Source: Pseudomonas sp. S06B 330
GTDB lineage: Bacteria; Pseudomonadota; Gammaproteobacteria; Pseudomonadales; Pseudomonadaceae
Assembly: GCF_002845275.2 (NCBI RefSeq)
Contig: NZ_CP088149.1
Span: forward strand, 4,646,501-4,710,500
Reading direction: 5' to 3'
DNA: 64,000 nt
The position numbers were made by a program, and so were the translations under genes. Below are positions 30,749 to 39,907 of this stretch, in pieces (position 1 is the stretch's first letter; each line of letters begins with the position of its first letter). Below the pieces are notes generated by a model. The model did not search any database, was not told the origin of the DNA, and saw only the letters and a program-made list of their open reading frames with translations.

Positions 30749-31573
30749 ATGCCCCGTCTGTTTGCCCCGTTGTTGCTGCTGTGCCTGATGTTTGCCAGCA
30801 GCGCCCAGGCCAGCTACATCACCCGCCAACTGAACAAGCCAGTCCCTGGCGGTGTCGCCGTCATCGATCTCGGCCCCGCTGCCCAGGCACCGAGCGCGCG
30901 CTTTGACGGCAAGCCGGTGCTGGTGGTCAAGGAACAGGACAACTGGTTGGCCATCGTTGGCCTGCCGTTGACGCAGAAGCCTGGCCAGGCGCAACTCACT
31001 CAAGGCACGCGCACGTTGACCTTCAACGTCGGCAGCAAGAAATACCCAGAGCAGCGCATCACCTTGAAGAACAAGCGCCAGGTCAACCCCAACCCGGCGG
31101 ATCTCAAGCGTATCGATGCCGAGCTTGCCGAGCAGATTAGCGCTTACCGCAGCTTCAGCCCCAACCTGCCGAGCAACCTGATCCTCGACAAACCGGTCAG
31201 CGGCCCGCTGTCGAGCAAGTTCGGCGTGCGCCGCTTCTTCAATGGCGAAGAGCGCAACCCCCATGCTGGCCTGGATTTCGCCGTACCTGCCGGCACCCCG
31301 ATCAAGACGCCGGCCAATGGCAAAGTGATTCTGGTGGGCAACTACTTCTTCAATGGCAACACCGTGTTCGTCGACCATGGCCAGGGCTTTATCAGCATGT
31401 TCTGCCACATGTCGAAAATCGACGTCAAACCAGGCCAGCAACTCAGCCGTGGCGCTGTGGTTGGCCGGGTCGGTGCCACCGGCCGCGCAACCGGGCCGCA
31501 CATGCACTGGAACGTCAGCCTTAACGATGCGCGGGTCGATCCGGCGATTTTCATCGGTGCTTTCCAGCCCTAA
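30749..31573 (+). CDS. M23-family (LytM) peptidoglycan metallopeptidase
   Basis: A 274-residue periplasmic protein with a signal peptide (MPRLFAPLLLLCLMFASSAQA) and an N-terminal beta-rich module. The C-terminal LytM domain has zinc ligands in NPHAGLDFAVPAGTPI and GPHMHWNVSL, so all catalytic residues are present and it should be an active endopeptidase, unlike EnvC-type regulators. It sits 3 nt downstream of xseA and is very likely co-transcribed with it. Confidence 0.92.
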   Translation: MPRLFAPLLLLCLMFASSAQASYITRQLNKPVPGGVAVIDLGPAAQAPSARFDGKPVLVVKEQDNWLAIVGLPLTQKPGQAQLTQGTRTLTFNVGSKKYPEQRITLKNKRQVNPNPADLKRIDAELAEQISAYRSFSPNLPSNLILDKPVSGPLSSKFGVRRFFNGEERNPHAGLDFAVPAGTPIKTPANGKVILVGNYFFNGNTVFVDHGQGFISMFCHMSKIDVKPGQQLSRGAVVGRVGATGRATGPHMHWNVSLNDARVDPAIFIGAFQP

Positions 31574-31717
31574 AAGACCTCAGAGGGCAACTGCCGGAGT
31601 CAATACCTGAGACTTACTGGCCGCAGTGGCAGTTGCGGCCCACGGGTTCAGGCTCATTCGGCAGTTTTCTGCCCCGCCCCATGGCCTGCAAACATTGCCA
31701 ACCTGATGATCCCTACC
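31574..31717. other. Remnant sequence between the M23 and VasX-fragment genes
   Basis: No full gene. On the minus strand, just past the fragment's stop, there are two overlapping short frames, of about 13 and 25 codons. They lack recognisable domains and may be debris of the gene whose N-terminus is preserved at 31718-32053. Confidence 0.3.
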
Positions 31718-32053
31718 TTATCGCTGTCGGGTGAAGTACTCAGCGTTTACCTGGTACTCGTGGAAGGTCTGGTCGACGCTGTTCCACACATACAGCCAGC
31801 CATCACGCAGCTGACGCAGGGTGTAGCTGCGGGTCTGCAGCGGGGGCTGTTTGCTCGACCAGCCGGCGGGAAGCGGATTCGGTCCTTGGCTACTGCCTTT
31901 GCTTAGCGGTGATTCGTCCAGCGCATAACGCACCGGGAAAATCGCCACCTCGGCCTGTCTGAAGGCGCATTGGCCCCTGCCCATCGGGGCGTTGGTGAAT
32001 TCCTGGTAGAGCCGGGCCTGGTTCAGTTCGGCTTCTGTCGCGGGCTTGTTCAT
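31718..32053 (-). pseudogene. VasX N-terminal-domain fragment (type VI effector remnant)
   Basis: 111 residues resembling only the N-terminal domain of VasX-like type VI secretion effectors: FRQAEVAIFPVRYALDE, then SYTLRQLRDGWLYVWNSVDQTFHEYQV. Full-length relatives run to 800-1100 residues with C-terminal membrane segments; here the frame ends right after this domain. No type VI core, VgrG, adaptor or immunity gene is nearby. It could be a stand-alone domain, but truncation is the simpler reading. The start at 32053 (MNKPATEAELNQ) follows ACGTGTGATGAAC context; the frame open to 32125 adds a non-conserved tail. Confidence 0.65.
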
Positions 32054-32445
32054 CACACGTCCTTGTTCACGTCGAGGTGCAGGCAAGCGTTGTCCATGTG
32101 CTGGATACGCAGCGCTGGTGCCCAAAGCGTGCTTGAGCCAAGGACAACACCCGGAAACGCTACCAAGCGCGACAAATAATTGATGTCAGACGCTTCCGAA
32201 AATACATCCGTATTTGCAGACTGTTGGTTGATGAGTCACAAAAAGTTCGTAAGGCGCGCCCGCTCCCACCACGAAGCTGGTGTTGCAAATGCACCGAATT
32301 TCCCAAGCGACGTGCATTACGCAAATATATCGGGACCACCGGCAAATTAGCGCTATAAAATTTCGAACAATTCCTATTTTTAAGCATTTCTATCAATTTT
32401 TCCGCAAGGCTTGCCATCTTTAACCCCACTGGTTAAGTTGAAGCC
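32054..32445. other. Gene-free, AT-richer stretch before leuA
   Basis: Composition drops well below the surrounding GC level, especially 32160-32440. No believable gene. It contains the dyad TTAACC-N5-GGTTAA (32420-32436) just before the leader ORF, and presumably the leuA promoter, although no clear -35/-10 pair was found. Confidence 0.5.
32420..32436. promoter_or_regulatory. Inverted repeat upstream of the leuA leader
   Basis: TTAACC and GGTTAA, six perfect bases each side of a 5-nt spacer, centred 18 nt before the ATG of the leader ORF. It is an operator candidate for leuA; the protein that would bind is unknown. Confidence 0.35.
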
Positions 32446-32523
32446 ATGAAAACCTTTCAGACCCTCATCCTGCTTCGTCAACATCGCAGCCTCTGCCTGG
32501 TCAGTGCACGACTACCAAGCTGA
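32446..32523 (+). CDS. Leucine-rich leader peptide upstream of leuA
   Basis: A 25-codon ORF, MKTFQTLILLRQHRSLCLVS followed by ARLPS, ending 78 nt before leuA. Six of 25 codons are leucine (ctc, ctg, ctt, ctc, ctg, cta) plus one isoleucine and one valine, which fits a leader peptide that senses leucyl-tRNA. No strong terminator hairpin with a T-run was found between it and leuA, so if control exists it may work through ribosome stalling, Rho, or a structure I cannot fold by eye. Confidence 0.5.
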   Translation: MKTFQTLILLRQHRSLCLVSARLPS

Positions 32524-32601
32524 ATCGCGACGCCTCGCCTTTTCATCTCGTTTTCGTTCGGCAGGCCACCTTTCCAGGCCGCACATTCAAGGATTGCTTT
32601 C

Positions 32602-34275
32602 ATGACCATGCTCAAAGACCCTTCGAAAAAATACAGTGCCTTCGCTACCGTCAACTTGCCTGACCGTACCTGGCCATCGAAGACCATCACCCAGGCGCCA
32701 ATCTGGTGCAGTTCTGACCTGCGTGATGGCAACCAGTCGTTGATCGAGCCAATGGATGCAGGGAAAAAGCTGCGTTTCTGGAAGACCCTGGTCAGCGTTG
32801 GTGTGAAAGAAATCGAAGCCTCCTTCCCCTCGGCTTCGCAAACCGATTTCGATTTCGTCCGCACCCTGATCGAAGACGGCCACATTCCTGACGACACCAC
32901 CATCCAGGTGCTGACCCAGGCCCGTGAAGACTTGATCGCCCGTACTTTCGAGTCCCTGCGCGGCGCGAAAAAGGCCATCGTCCACCTGTACAACGCCACC
33001 AGCCCGTCGTTTCGCCGCATTGTCTTCAACCAGGACAAGCAAGGCGTAAAAGACATCGCGGTGAACGCCGCCAAGCTGTTCGTCAAATACGCCGCTCAGC
33101 AGCCAGAAACCCAGTGGACGTTCCAGTACTCACCTGAAACCTTCAGCGCCACTGAACTGGAGTTCGCCAAAGAAGTCTGTGACGCGGTGATCGAGGTGTG
33201 GAACCCGACCCCGGACAACAAAATCATCCTCAACCTGCCGGCCACCGTCGAGGTGTCGACGCCGAACATCTACGCCGACCAGATTGAATGGTTCGGGCGC
33301 AATATTTCGCGCCGTGACAGCGTGATTATCAGCCTGCACACCCACAACGATCGTGGCACTGGCGTGGCCGCCACCGAGCTGGGCCTGATGGCCGGCGCCG
33401 ACCGCGTCGAAGGCTGCCTGTTCGGCAACGGCGAGCGTACCGGTAACGTCGACTTGGTCACCCTGGCGCTGAACCTCTACACCCAGGGCGTTAACCCTGA
33501 GTTGGACTTCTCCGACATCGATGGCGTGCGCAAGGTAGTTGAGGAGTGCAACCAGATTCCGGTACACCCACGTCACCCGTACGTTGGCGACCTGGTTCAC
33601 ACTGCCTTCTCCGGCTCGCACCAGGACGCTATCCGCAAGGGCTTCACCCAGCAGAAAGAAGATGCCAAGTGGGAAGTGCCATACCTGCCGATCGACCCGG
33701 CCGACATTGGCCGCAGCTACGAGGCGGTGATCCGCGTCAACAGCCAGTCGGGCAAAGGCGGTATCACCTACCTGCTCGAACAGGAATACGGCATCAGCTT
33801 GCCGCGCCGCATGCAGATCGAGTTCAGCCAGGTGGTACAAGGTGAAACCGACCGTTTGGGCCTGGAGATGACTGCCCAGCAGATCTACAACCTGTTGCAC
33901 CGCGAGTACTTGCAGGCCAACGCCCCGTACGCGCTGGTCAGCCATCGCCTGCAGGAAGAGAACGGCAACAGCAAGGTTGAAGTGGAAGTCTCCAGCGAAG
34001 GCGAGACCACCCTGCACTGGCGGGGCAAGGGCAATGGCGCCCTCGAAGCCCTGGTGGCCGGCCTGCCGGTTGCCGTGGAGATCATGGACTACAACGAGCA
34101 CGCCATCGGCGCTGGCACCAACGCCAAAGCGGCGGCCTACATCGAGCTGCGTGTTGCCGGTGGTCGTCCGGTGCATGGTGTGGGTATCGATGAAAACATC
34201 ACCACCGCCAGCTTCAAGGCGCTGTTCAGTGCGCTGAACCGCTCCTTGAGCCAGCAGGCAGCCAAAGCGGCCTGA
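32602..34275 (+). CDS. leuA: 2-isopropylmalate synthase (LeuA, type II)
   Basis: Condenses acetyl-CoA with 2-ketoisovalerate, the first committed step to leucine. The 557 residues match the type II (about 556-residue) enzyme. The TIM-barrel domain begins with [20 protein letters not shown], and the metal and substrate residues lie in [19 protein letters not shown] and [13 protein letters not shown]-terminal LeuA dimer/regulatory domain (about 430-557), the site of leucine feedback, ends [23 protein letters not shown] precedes the start; ATG 32608 is an alternative two codons in. Confidence 0.97.
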   Translation: MTMLKDPSKKYSAFATVNLPDRTWPSKTITQAPIWCSSDLRDGNQSLIEPMDAGKKLRFWKTLVSVGVKEIEASFPSASQTDFDFVRTLIEDGHIPDDTTIQVLTQAREDLIARTFESLRGAKKAIVHLYNATSPSFRRIVFNQDKQGVKDIAVNAAKLFVKYAAQQPETQWTFQYSPETFSATELEFAKEVCDAVIEVWNPTPDNKIILNLPATVEVSTPNIYADQIEWFGRNISRRDSVIISLHTHNDRGTGVAATELGLMAGADRVEGCLFGNGERTGNVDLVTLALNLYTQGVNPELDFSDIDGVRKVVEECNQIPVHPRHPYVGDLVHTAFSGSHQDAIRKGFTQQKEDAKWEVPYLPIDPADIGRSYEAVIRVNSQSGKGGITYLLEQEYGISLPRRMQIEFSQVVQGETDRLGLEMTAQQIYNLLHREYLQANAPYALVSHRLQEENGNSKVEVEVSSEGETTLHWRGKGNGALEALVAGLPVAVEIMDYNEHAIGAGTNAKAAAYIELRVAGGRPVHGVGIDENITTASFKALFSALNRSLSQQAAKAA

Positions 34276-34301
34276 AACGTAGGTTGATCACGCTGTAACT
34301 G

Positions 34302-34340
34302 AAATGCCCGCCTCCCAACGGAGGCGGGCATTTTCGTTTG
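34302..34340 (+). terminator. Rho-independent terminator of leuA
   Basis: AAATGCCCGCCTCC (34302-34315) and GGAGGCGGGCATTT (34320-34333) form a perfect 14-bp stem with the loop CAAC, followed by TTCGTTTG. Confidence 0.9.
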
Positions 34341-34503
34341 TCCGCAGAAACTGCCATCAATTCGCTTGGCATGGCCGGTATACTGCCCCCATGCGTCACC
34401 GTTACTCGCATCGTCCCATGGAAGAAGACCGATGTGGCTGCGCTCCCTTGGCTTCTGATCTGCACACACTGTACTCAAGTCATACACCTAGAATGGACAC
34501 TCG

Positions 34504-35643
34504 ATGAGCCACTACCTTGAACGCGCACTGAGCAGCCTGCGCACCATCGGCATCAACCTGCTTCGCCCCGTCCAGGACGCTCCGGTCCTGGTGTTGCTGG
34601 ATCGCGTAGCGCAGTACGACAGCGGCAAGGTCACCTCCATCGCCGCCGTGTTGCAGCAATCCACTGCCTTCAACAGCATGGTTCGCGAGCAAATTGAAGG
34701 CATGGACATCTCCACCCGCTTTATGGACATCACCCTGCGCTTTACCTCAATCCGTGAAGACGCTGCGGCCATGGCCGGCTGGATGGACGACGGGCGCCTG
34801 GATAGCATGGAAAAGCTCAAGCAGGCCTGGATGAACGTTCGCCGCGGATCGATCCCCAGTCGCTTCAACGACATTCGCGAAAACTACCTGCAGGTATGCA
34901 AGGCGGCCAACGACCAGATCAGCCGCGAGACGGTGATCTTGGAGTCTTATATGGACTTTCGCATGGCCATCAAAGCTGCCGAGATCGAGGCCCAGCAGGT
35001 ACTGGTCATTGCTGGCCAGGCCCTGGAACAGCGCACTGCAGAGCTGAGCAAAGCAAACCAGCAAGTCACCGCTGCCGAGTCGGCGGAACCGGTCCAGCGC
35101 GCTGCCCTTGAGTTGCGCCGCGACGAAGCCGTGCGAGCCCTGCAGGACGAAGACAAGCGCTACCAGATCGTCAAGGACATCGCCGATGACTTGAAGGTGG
35201 GCTACAACACCGCCGAAATGGTCTTCGCCCGGATCAATCAGGTGCACGTGGTCAAGGAGCGCCAATACCAGCGCATGGTGTCGTTCTTCTCCACCAATGA
35301 AGTGGTGCTGACCGGGCTTGCCGTATCCTTCACCAGCAACAGTGGCCTGGCCGAAGCCACCCATACCCTCAATGCAACCACCGACGGCATCAGCAAGGGC
35401 CTGGAAGCGCTGGGAAGCACCGGCAATCAGCAACTCGAAGCGGCCGTAAAAGCCAGCTACGGTTCGACCATCAACGTTGATTCGGTACGCGCGCTGGCCG
35501 AGGCCACACTGTCGTTCCAGACCGACATGAACAGCCTGACCGAAACGTACCGGACAGAATCGAGCAATGCCTCCCGCGCCATCGCCGAGGCCGTCGAGGA
35601 CGCCAAGCGCACGTTTGCTGCATTACTTAGCAAAGCCGCTTGA
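34504..35643 (+). CDS. Unrecognised helical protein, first gene of a three-gene operon
   Basis: 379 residues, no signal peptide and no membrane segment. Almost entirely helical: an N-terminal part (about 1-120; LERALSSLRTIGINLLRPVQ), a long coiled coil at about 150-235 (EIEAQQVLVIAGQALEQRTA and following), then a Ser/Thr-rich region and a final amphipathic helix ending AKRTFAALLSKAA. It faintly recalls TelA-like or PspA-like cytosolic coiled-coil proteins, but no diagnostic motif was recognised and I do not assign it. Its stop overlaps the start of the next gene (TGATG). It is bounded by the leuA terminator upstream and inserted between genes normally adjacent in related genomes. Confidence 0.85.
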   Translation: MSHYLERALSSLRTIGINLLRPVQDAPVLVLLDRVAQYDSGKVTSIAAVLQQSTAFNSMVREQIEGMDISTRFMDITLRFTSIREDAAAMAGWMDDGRLDSMEKLKQAWMNVRRGSIPSRFNDIRENYLQVCKAANDQISRETVILESYMDFRMAIKAAEIEAQQVLVIAGQALEQRTAELSKANQQVTAAESAEPVQRAALELRRDEAVRALQDEDKRYQIVKDIADDLKVGYNTAEMVFARINQVHVVKERQYQRMVSFFSTNEVVLTGLAVSFTSNSGLAEATHTLNATTDGISKGLEALGSTGNQQLEAAVKASYGSTINVDSVRALAEATLSFQTDMNSLTETYRTESSNASRAIAEAVEDAKRTFAALLSKAA

Positions 35644-37082
35644 TGAGCGCTATTACACTCTCCGAACAGCTCGGAGCGATGGCGCTCGTCGATGAACTGC
35701 GCCACCAGCAAATGCAGGTCCAGGAACACCTGAACCTGCCAAAGCGCCGCGGGGAAGTAGCGGCGCGTATTCGTGACTATTACCAGCGCCACAACATCGC
35801 TTTCGATGAGGCGTTGATCGAGCAAGGCGTGCGCGAGTTCTTCGCCCGCCGCCTGGTCTTCGAGGCGCCTGTGCTGAACTGGCGCCAACGGCTGCTGAGC
35901 AAAACGTCAATGGCGCGCAGCCAGCTGTACAAACTGACCCTTGCGATCATCGCGGCGGCGCTGGTCACCCAGTGCACCCGTATCGTGCATGACAGCAGCA
36001 TCACCGTCGATATAGAGAATAGCGCCCATGACCTGCGACGCCACGACGATCGCCTGCGTAGCGAAATCCAGCGCCAGCACAACAAGCTCAAGCAGTGGCA
36101 GGACCAACTACTGGCGCAACCCGATGTCGCCGTCAGCCGTATTCTCGAGCGAGTCGAGCAGACATTGCCGCCACTGGATCAAACCGTTGCCAGTGATCTG
36201 CCGCAGTTCGTTCACAAAGCCAACAGGGATAACGTCAAGGCCCTGATCGAAAAGCGCGAGGCACAACTCAAGCAGGTCAGCGCTGCACTGCGCTCAAACA
36301 CTGACGGCTTCGCAACCGTCGCGGGCATCTACGAGCAGCGCGACGAGCTCGCACGGCTATTGGCCATGCCGACCTATCAGGACGGCATCAAGCCGTTCGC
36401 CAAACTCAAGGAATTGGCCACCGCTGCCGACCAGCACCTGCTGCACGTCAAAGATAAGGACACACTCAAAGCGGCCAGCCGCCAGGTCAGCGAACTGGAT
36501 TATCAAATCCAGCAGAGCGCCTACTGGCTTGAGCAGATGACCTTGCGCGATCAGTTGTTGCAGCGCCTCAACGCAATGCCCTTGGCCGCTGGCGAGCATG
36601 CGCAATTGCAAGCATTGCTAGCACATGCCAATAAGAGCCTGGACACCCAGAACCTCAGCCAGACCCGCACTCAACTCCAGCACCTGAAGCGGTTACTCGA
36701 CTTTGCCGCCGTAGCGCTGACCCTTCAGGTCGTAGACCGCAGTGGGATCAAGTCCGGTGTCGAGCGTTGCTACGATGCAGCAGGCTGTAACCGCGGCGAA
36801 GTCAGCGACAAGGGCAAAAGTTGGTTCCTGGTGGTCGAGGCCACCGATCCGGGTGGCATCAGGGCAGAAGTGCCGGTCACCAGCGTCGAAACCGGCGAGC
36901 AACGCTGGACCCGCCTTTTCGCTGTGCGCGTCAGCCAGGCCGAGTACCTCAAGGTCAAGCAGGACAAGCTCGACGACGGCCATGTTGATGAACGGATGAT
37001 GGCCAGCAAGGCTGCCAATTCGCTGAGCCTGCGTTTCAACCAGCGAGCCGCGAGTACTCCCGACATGATCATGGACTGGTGA
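35643..37082 (+). CDS. Membrane-anchored coiled-coil protein (possibly DUF6384-like), second operon gene
   Basis: 479 residues. The N-terminal cytosolic part (1-95; MALVDELRHQQMQVQEHLNL) is followed by one membrane span at about 101-115 (KLTLAIIAAALVTQC) and then a long helical, coiled-coil region to about 365. A small C-terminal domain (about 370-479) includes a close cysteine pair (VERCYDAAGCNRG) and a beta-rich SWFLVVEATDPGGIRAEVPV stretch. From memory this resembles proteins labelled DUF6384; unverified. The ATG at 35643 is coupled to the stop of the first gene; a TTG one codon earlier is also possible. Confidence 0.85.
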   Translation: MSAITLSEQLGAMALVDELRHQQMQVQEHLNLPKRRGEVAARIRDYYQRHNIAFDEALIEQGVREFFARRLVFEAPVLNWRQRLLSKTSMARSQLYKLTLAIIAAALVTQCTRIVHDSSITVDIENSAHDLRRHDDRLRSEIQRQHNKLKQWQDQLLAQPDVAVSRILERVEQTLPPLDQTVASDLPQFVHKANRDNVKALIEKREAQLKQVSAALRSNTDGFATVAGIYEQRDELARLLAMPTYQDGIKPFAKLKELATAADQHLLHVKDKDTLKAASRQVSELDYQIQQSAYWLEQMTLRDQLLQRLNAMPLAAGEHAQLQALLAHANKSLDTQNLSQTRTQLQHLKRLLDFAAVALTLQVVDRSGIKSGVERCYDAAGCNRGEVSDKGKSWFLVVEATDPGGIRAEVPVTSVETGEQRWTRLFAVRVSQAEYLKVKQDKLDDGHVDERMMASKAANSLSLRFNQRAASTPDMIMDW

Positions 37083-37086
37083 ACAC

Positions 37087-38430
37087 ATGACCCCCACTAC
37101 CCTCACCAGTACCGTGGCGCAGAATGCCCGTAACAGCGAGGCATTGCTACGTAGCGCCGAGCAACGGCTGACTGCCCTGAGCGATCAGGAGGCGCGCCTG
37201 GAACAGGATATCCTCACGCGCCTGAGCAACATTGCCACTCTCAAGCTCGAGCATCGACCGGCCCTCGACCAGGATACCCTGCTGCAACTACAGGCACGCC
37301 GGGATGCTGAAGCCCAACTGCGCGCGGAACTGGCCCGGATCGAAACGGACATCGCCAGCTCGCTGGCCAACCAGCAATCGTTGCGCACGCGTATCGCAAG
37401 CGTCGACCGCCAGGTCAACGATCAACTTGCACGCCAACCCGCCTGGTGCGAACTGGGCGAGCAATTGCTGGCCGCACAACAGGCCAATGGCGAAGAGATC
37501 ACCGGCTACAACGAGATCCGCCAGGAGTGTTTAGACAAGCTGCCGACATACCGTGCCAACCCGATCTACGACTACTTGCTCAAGCGCGACTACGGCACCG
37601 CCCAGTATCGCTACAACCGCTTGCACCGCTGGCTGGACAACACGCTAGCCAAGCGCGTGAACTTTCAGGGCAATCGCAGCACCGAACAGATGCTGCGAAC
37701 CATGCAGGCCCGCAATGAAGAGCTGCAAGGCGAACGCCTGGCCCTAATTGCCGCATTACAGGCCGATAGCGACCAACGCCTGGCCCAGGCCCGAACGGCT
37801 GCAGGCATGGACCCTCTGACAAGCGAAGACGCAGCGCTGAACGATCACATCGTCGCCGCCAAAGTTCGGGCCAACGAGCAGCACCAGCAACTGGCCGATT
37901 TTGCCAGCAAACAGGATCCGTACTACCTGCGCATCCGCCAGAACATCACCGAACGCCTGCAGGCGCAGACCCTTGAACAGTTGATGCTCGAGGTGCAGAA
38001 GACCCCAGACAGCAACGACGACCGGATCGCCGCCCAGCTCAAGAACTTGCACCCACGCCTGCATGACGTGCAGGCCCAACTACCAGGCCTGCGCGACCAA
38101 CATGAACACGCCTTGGGTGACTACGAACGGGCCAAGGAACTGGAACGGGCGCTGCGCACCGACTACTACCGCGACAGCGATTACAGCTACCACACCCAAC
38201 TGAGTTTCGAGCGTCTGCTGGCCGACTATATGGCCCGTGACCTCAGCCTGCACTCACTGGAAACCCTGCTACAAAGTGGCCGACGTCTAGTGCCACGCAG
38301 TTCGTCCTCCAGCGACTCATCGTCGAGCAGTTGGTCGAGTTCCGGTTCCAGCAGCTCAAGCTCCAGCACCGGCTTCTCTACTTCCGGCAGCAGCGGCGGT
38401 GGTAGCTTCAGCACCAGCGACAGTTTCTGA
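37087..38430 (+). CDS. Coiled-coil protein with Ser/Gly-rich tail, third operon gene
   Basis: 447 residues, four nucleotides after the previous stop. Residues 1-110 and 205-360 are predicted coiled coil, rich in Gln, Glu, Arg and Leu; the middle (about 120-200) is aromatic and more globular (YDYLLKRDYGTAQYRYNRLH). The last about 50 residues are almost pure Ser and Gly (WSSSGSSSSSSSTGFSTSGS) ending in phenylalanine. Such low-complexity tails also end TPM-domain and LemA-associated proteins, but the rest is unlike them. No signal peptide or membrane span. Function is not known; the operon suggests one complex with the membrane-anchored partner. Confidence 0.85.
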   Translation: MTPTTLTSTVAQNARNSEALLRSAEQRLTALSDQEARLEQDILTRLSNIATLKLEHRPALDQDTLLQLQARRDAEAQLRAELARIETDIASSLANQQSLRTRIASVDRQVNDQLARQPAWCELGEQLLAAQQANGEEITGYNEIRQECLDKLPTYRANPIYDYLLKRDYGTAQYRYNRLHRWLDNTLAKRVNFQGNRSTEQMLRTMQARNEELQGERLALIAALQADSDQRLAQARTAAGMDPLTSEDAALNDHIVAAKVRANEQHQQLADFASKQDPYYLRIRQNITERLQAQTLEQLMLEVQKTPDSNDDRIAAQLKNLHPRLHDVQAQLPGLRDQHEHALGDYERAKELERALRTDYYRDSDYSYHTQLSFERLLADYMARDLSLHSLETLLQSGRRLVPRSSSSSDSSSSSWSSSGSSSSSSSTGFSTSGSSGGGSFSTSDSF

Positions 38431-38435
38431 GTGGC

Positions 38436-38467
38436 GAAAAAAAACGGTGCGCCGACCAAGCGCACCG
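38436..38467 (-). terminator. Rho-independent terminator of zwf-pgl-eda
   Basis: On the minus strand CGGTGCGC and GCGCACCG (38445-38452 and 38460-38467) form an 8-bp stem followed by a run of eight T. It lies just past the eda stop and immediately after the end of the converging three-gene operon. Confidence 0.88.
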
Positions 38468-38501
38468 TAAAGCCGTGTAGCACACAACGATTCAGTTAAA
38501 T

Positions 38502-39176
38502 TCAGTCCAGCAGTGCCAATGCCTCAGCGCTGCAATCACTGATCCGCGACCACTCGCGATGCTTGATCCAGCCACTGTCGAGCATCCAGGTGCCGCCTAC
38601 GCACATGACATTAGGCAGTGCCATGTAGCTACGCACGTTGCTCGGGTTGACTCCACCTGTTGGGCAGAAACGCACATCGCCAAATGGCCCGCCGAAGGCC
38701 TTGATGGCTGCCACACCGCCACTGATTTCCGCGGGGAACAGCTTGAAGCGACGGTAGCCAAGGGCGTAGCCCATCATCAGTTCCGAGGGTGTGCTGATTC
38801 CCGGCAGCAACGGCAACTCGCTTTGCACGCCCGCCTCAAGAATGTCCGGGGTGATGCCTGGAGTCACCACAAACTGTGCACCGGCTGCTTCCACGGCGGC
38901 GAACATCTTGCGATCCAGTACGGTGCCAGCACCGACGCACAGCTCGGGCCGCTGCTCACGTAGCACCTGGATGGCCTTCAAGCCATGCTGTGAGCGCAGG
39001 GTCACTTCCAGGGTTTTGATACCACCGGCAGCCAAGGCGTCGGCCAGGGGCAGGATGTCTTCTTCGCGGGCGATGGTGATCACCGGCAGAATACGCGCCT
39101 GGGTGCAGATCTGATCGATCCGGGCAACTTTGTCGGCCATGGAAACTCCCGGCTGTTTCAGTTCATGCGTGGTCAT
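38502..39176 (-). CDS. eda: KDPG aldolase (Eda)
   Basis: Splits 2-keto-3-deoxy-6-phosphogluconate into pyruvate and glyceraldehyde-3-phosphate, the last Entner-Doudoroff step. 224 residues in a TIM barrel. The Schiff-base lysine is in RRFKLFPAEISGG; the catalytic glutamate region ITIAREEDILPLADAL, GAGTVLD and PGISTPSELMMGY are also in place. The start at 39176 has AAGGAT upstream and matches the P. putida protein; 39203 would overlap pgl. Last gene of the zwf-pgl-eda operon. Confidence 0.96.
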   Translation of the reverse strand: MTTHELKQPGVSMADKVARIDQICTQARILPVITIAREEDILPLADALAAGGIKTLEVTLRSQHGLKAIQVLREQRPELCVGAGTVLDRKMFAAVEAAGAQFVVTPGITPDILEAGVQSELPLLPGISTPSELMMGYALGYRRFKLFPAEISGGVAAIKAFGGPFGDVRFCPTGGVNPSNVRSYMALPNVMCVGGTWMLDSGWIKHREWSRISDCSAEALALLD

Positions 39177-39193
39177 AGCGGCGGATCCTTGGC

Positions 39194-39907
39194 TCATGGG
39201 CACCAGTAAATATCCAGGGGGTCTTGTAAAAAGGCACGAATCGGCATTTGGGCCAGATCGGCACCCGCCAGCGCGGCGCGCAGGGTAGCGAGTTTGCCCG
39301 GGCCTTGCACAGACAAGGCGGTGAACGCGGCGCGGGTAAGCAAGGCACGGGTCATGCTCAGGCGCTGATGAGGCACCGCTGGCGCCAGCATCGGCAAGCA
39401 GCGGCGCGGGCTCTGTGGATCAAGGCCTTCGCTGAGGTTCGGGCTATTGGGGAACAGCGAGGCCGTGTGCCCGTCATCGCCCATGCCCAAGACCAGTACA
39501 TCGATGCCCGGCAGCTCGGCCAGGGCTTGATCGGCTTCAAGTGCAGCGGCTTCAAGGCTGGCGGCAGCGCGGTACAGGCCAAGGAACCTCGCCTTGGCGG
39601 CATTGCCGGTCAACAGATGACGCTTGAGCAAACCGGCATTACTGTCAGCATGCTCGACCGGCACCCAGCGCTCGTCGGCCAAGGTCACCAGTACTCTCGA
39701 CCAGTCCAGCGGCTGCTGGATCAGCGCCTGAAAAAACGCCACCGGGCTGCGCCCGCCAGAGACCACCAAGACGGCCTGGCCTTTCTGCGCTATGGCTGCA
39801 TTCAAACGCCCCGCTACATCGTTGGCCAAGCCTTCGGCGAGCGTTTGGGCAGTGTTGAAGTCGTGTGCCGTCACGTTAGCCGGCAGTTGCAATTCAGATA
39901 TCGCCAT
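39194..39907 (-). CDS. pgl: 6-phosphogluconolactonase (Pgl)
   Basis: Hydrolyses 6-phosphogluconolactone to 6-phosphogluconate. The 237 residues fit the DevB/SOL family, with [15 protein letters not shown] and [20 protein letters not shown] forming the phosphate and active-site loops and [16 protein letters not shown] as the family signature. GGGAGGT precedes the start at 39907. It overlaps the end of zwf by 14 nt and is followed by eda after 17 nt, so the three genes form one tight operon. Confidence 0.95.
   Translation of the reverse strand: MAISELQLPANVTAHDFNTAQTLAEGLANDVAGRLNAAIAQKGQAVLVVSGGRSPVAFFQALIQQPLDWSRVLVTLADERWVPVEHADSNAGLLKRHLLTGNAAKARFLGLYRAAASLEAAALEADQALAELPGIDVLVLGMGDDGHTASLFPNSPNLSEGLDPQSPRRCLPMLAPAVPHQRLSMTRALLTRAAFTALSVQGPGKLATLRAALAGADLAQMPIRAFLQDPLDIYWCP

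Noticed and set aside
32160..32429. 89-codon minus-strand frame in the AT-rich gap before leuA
   Set aside because: No ribosome site, no recognisable domain, atypical composition; more likely chance in a gene-free stretch.
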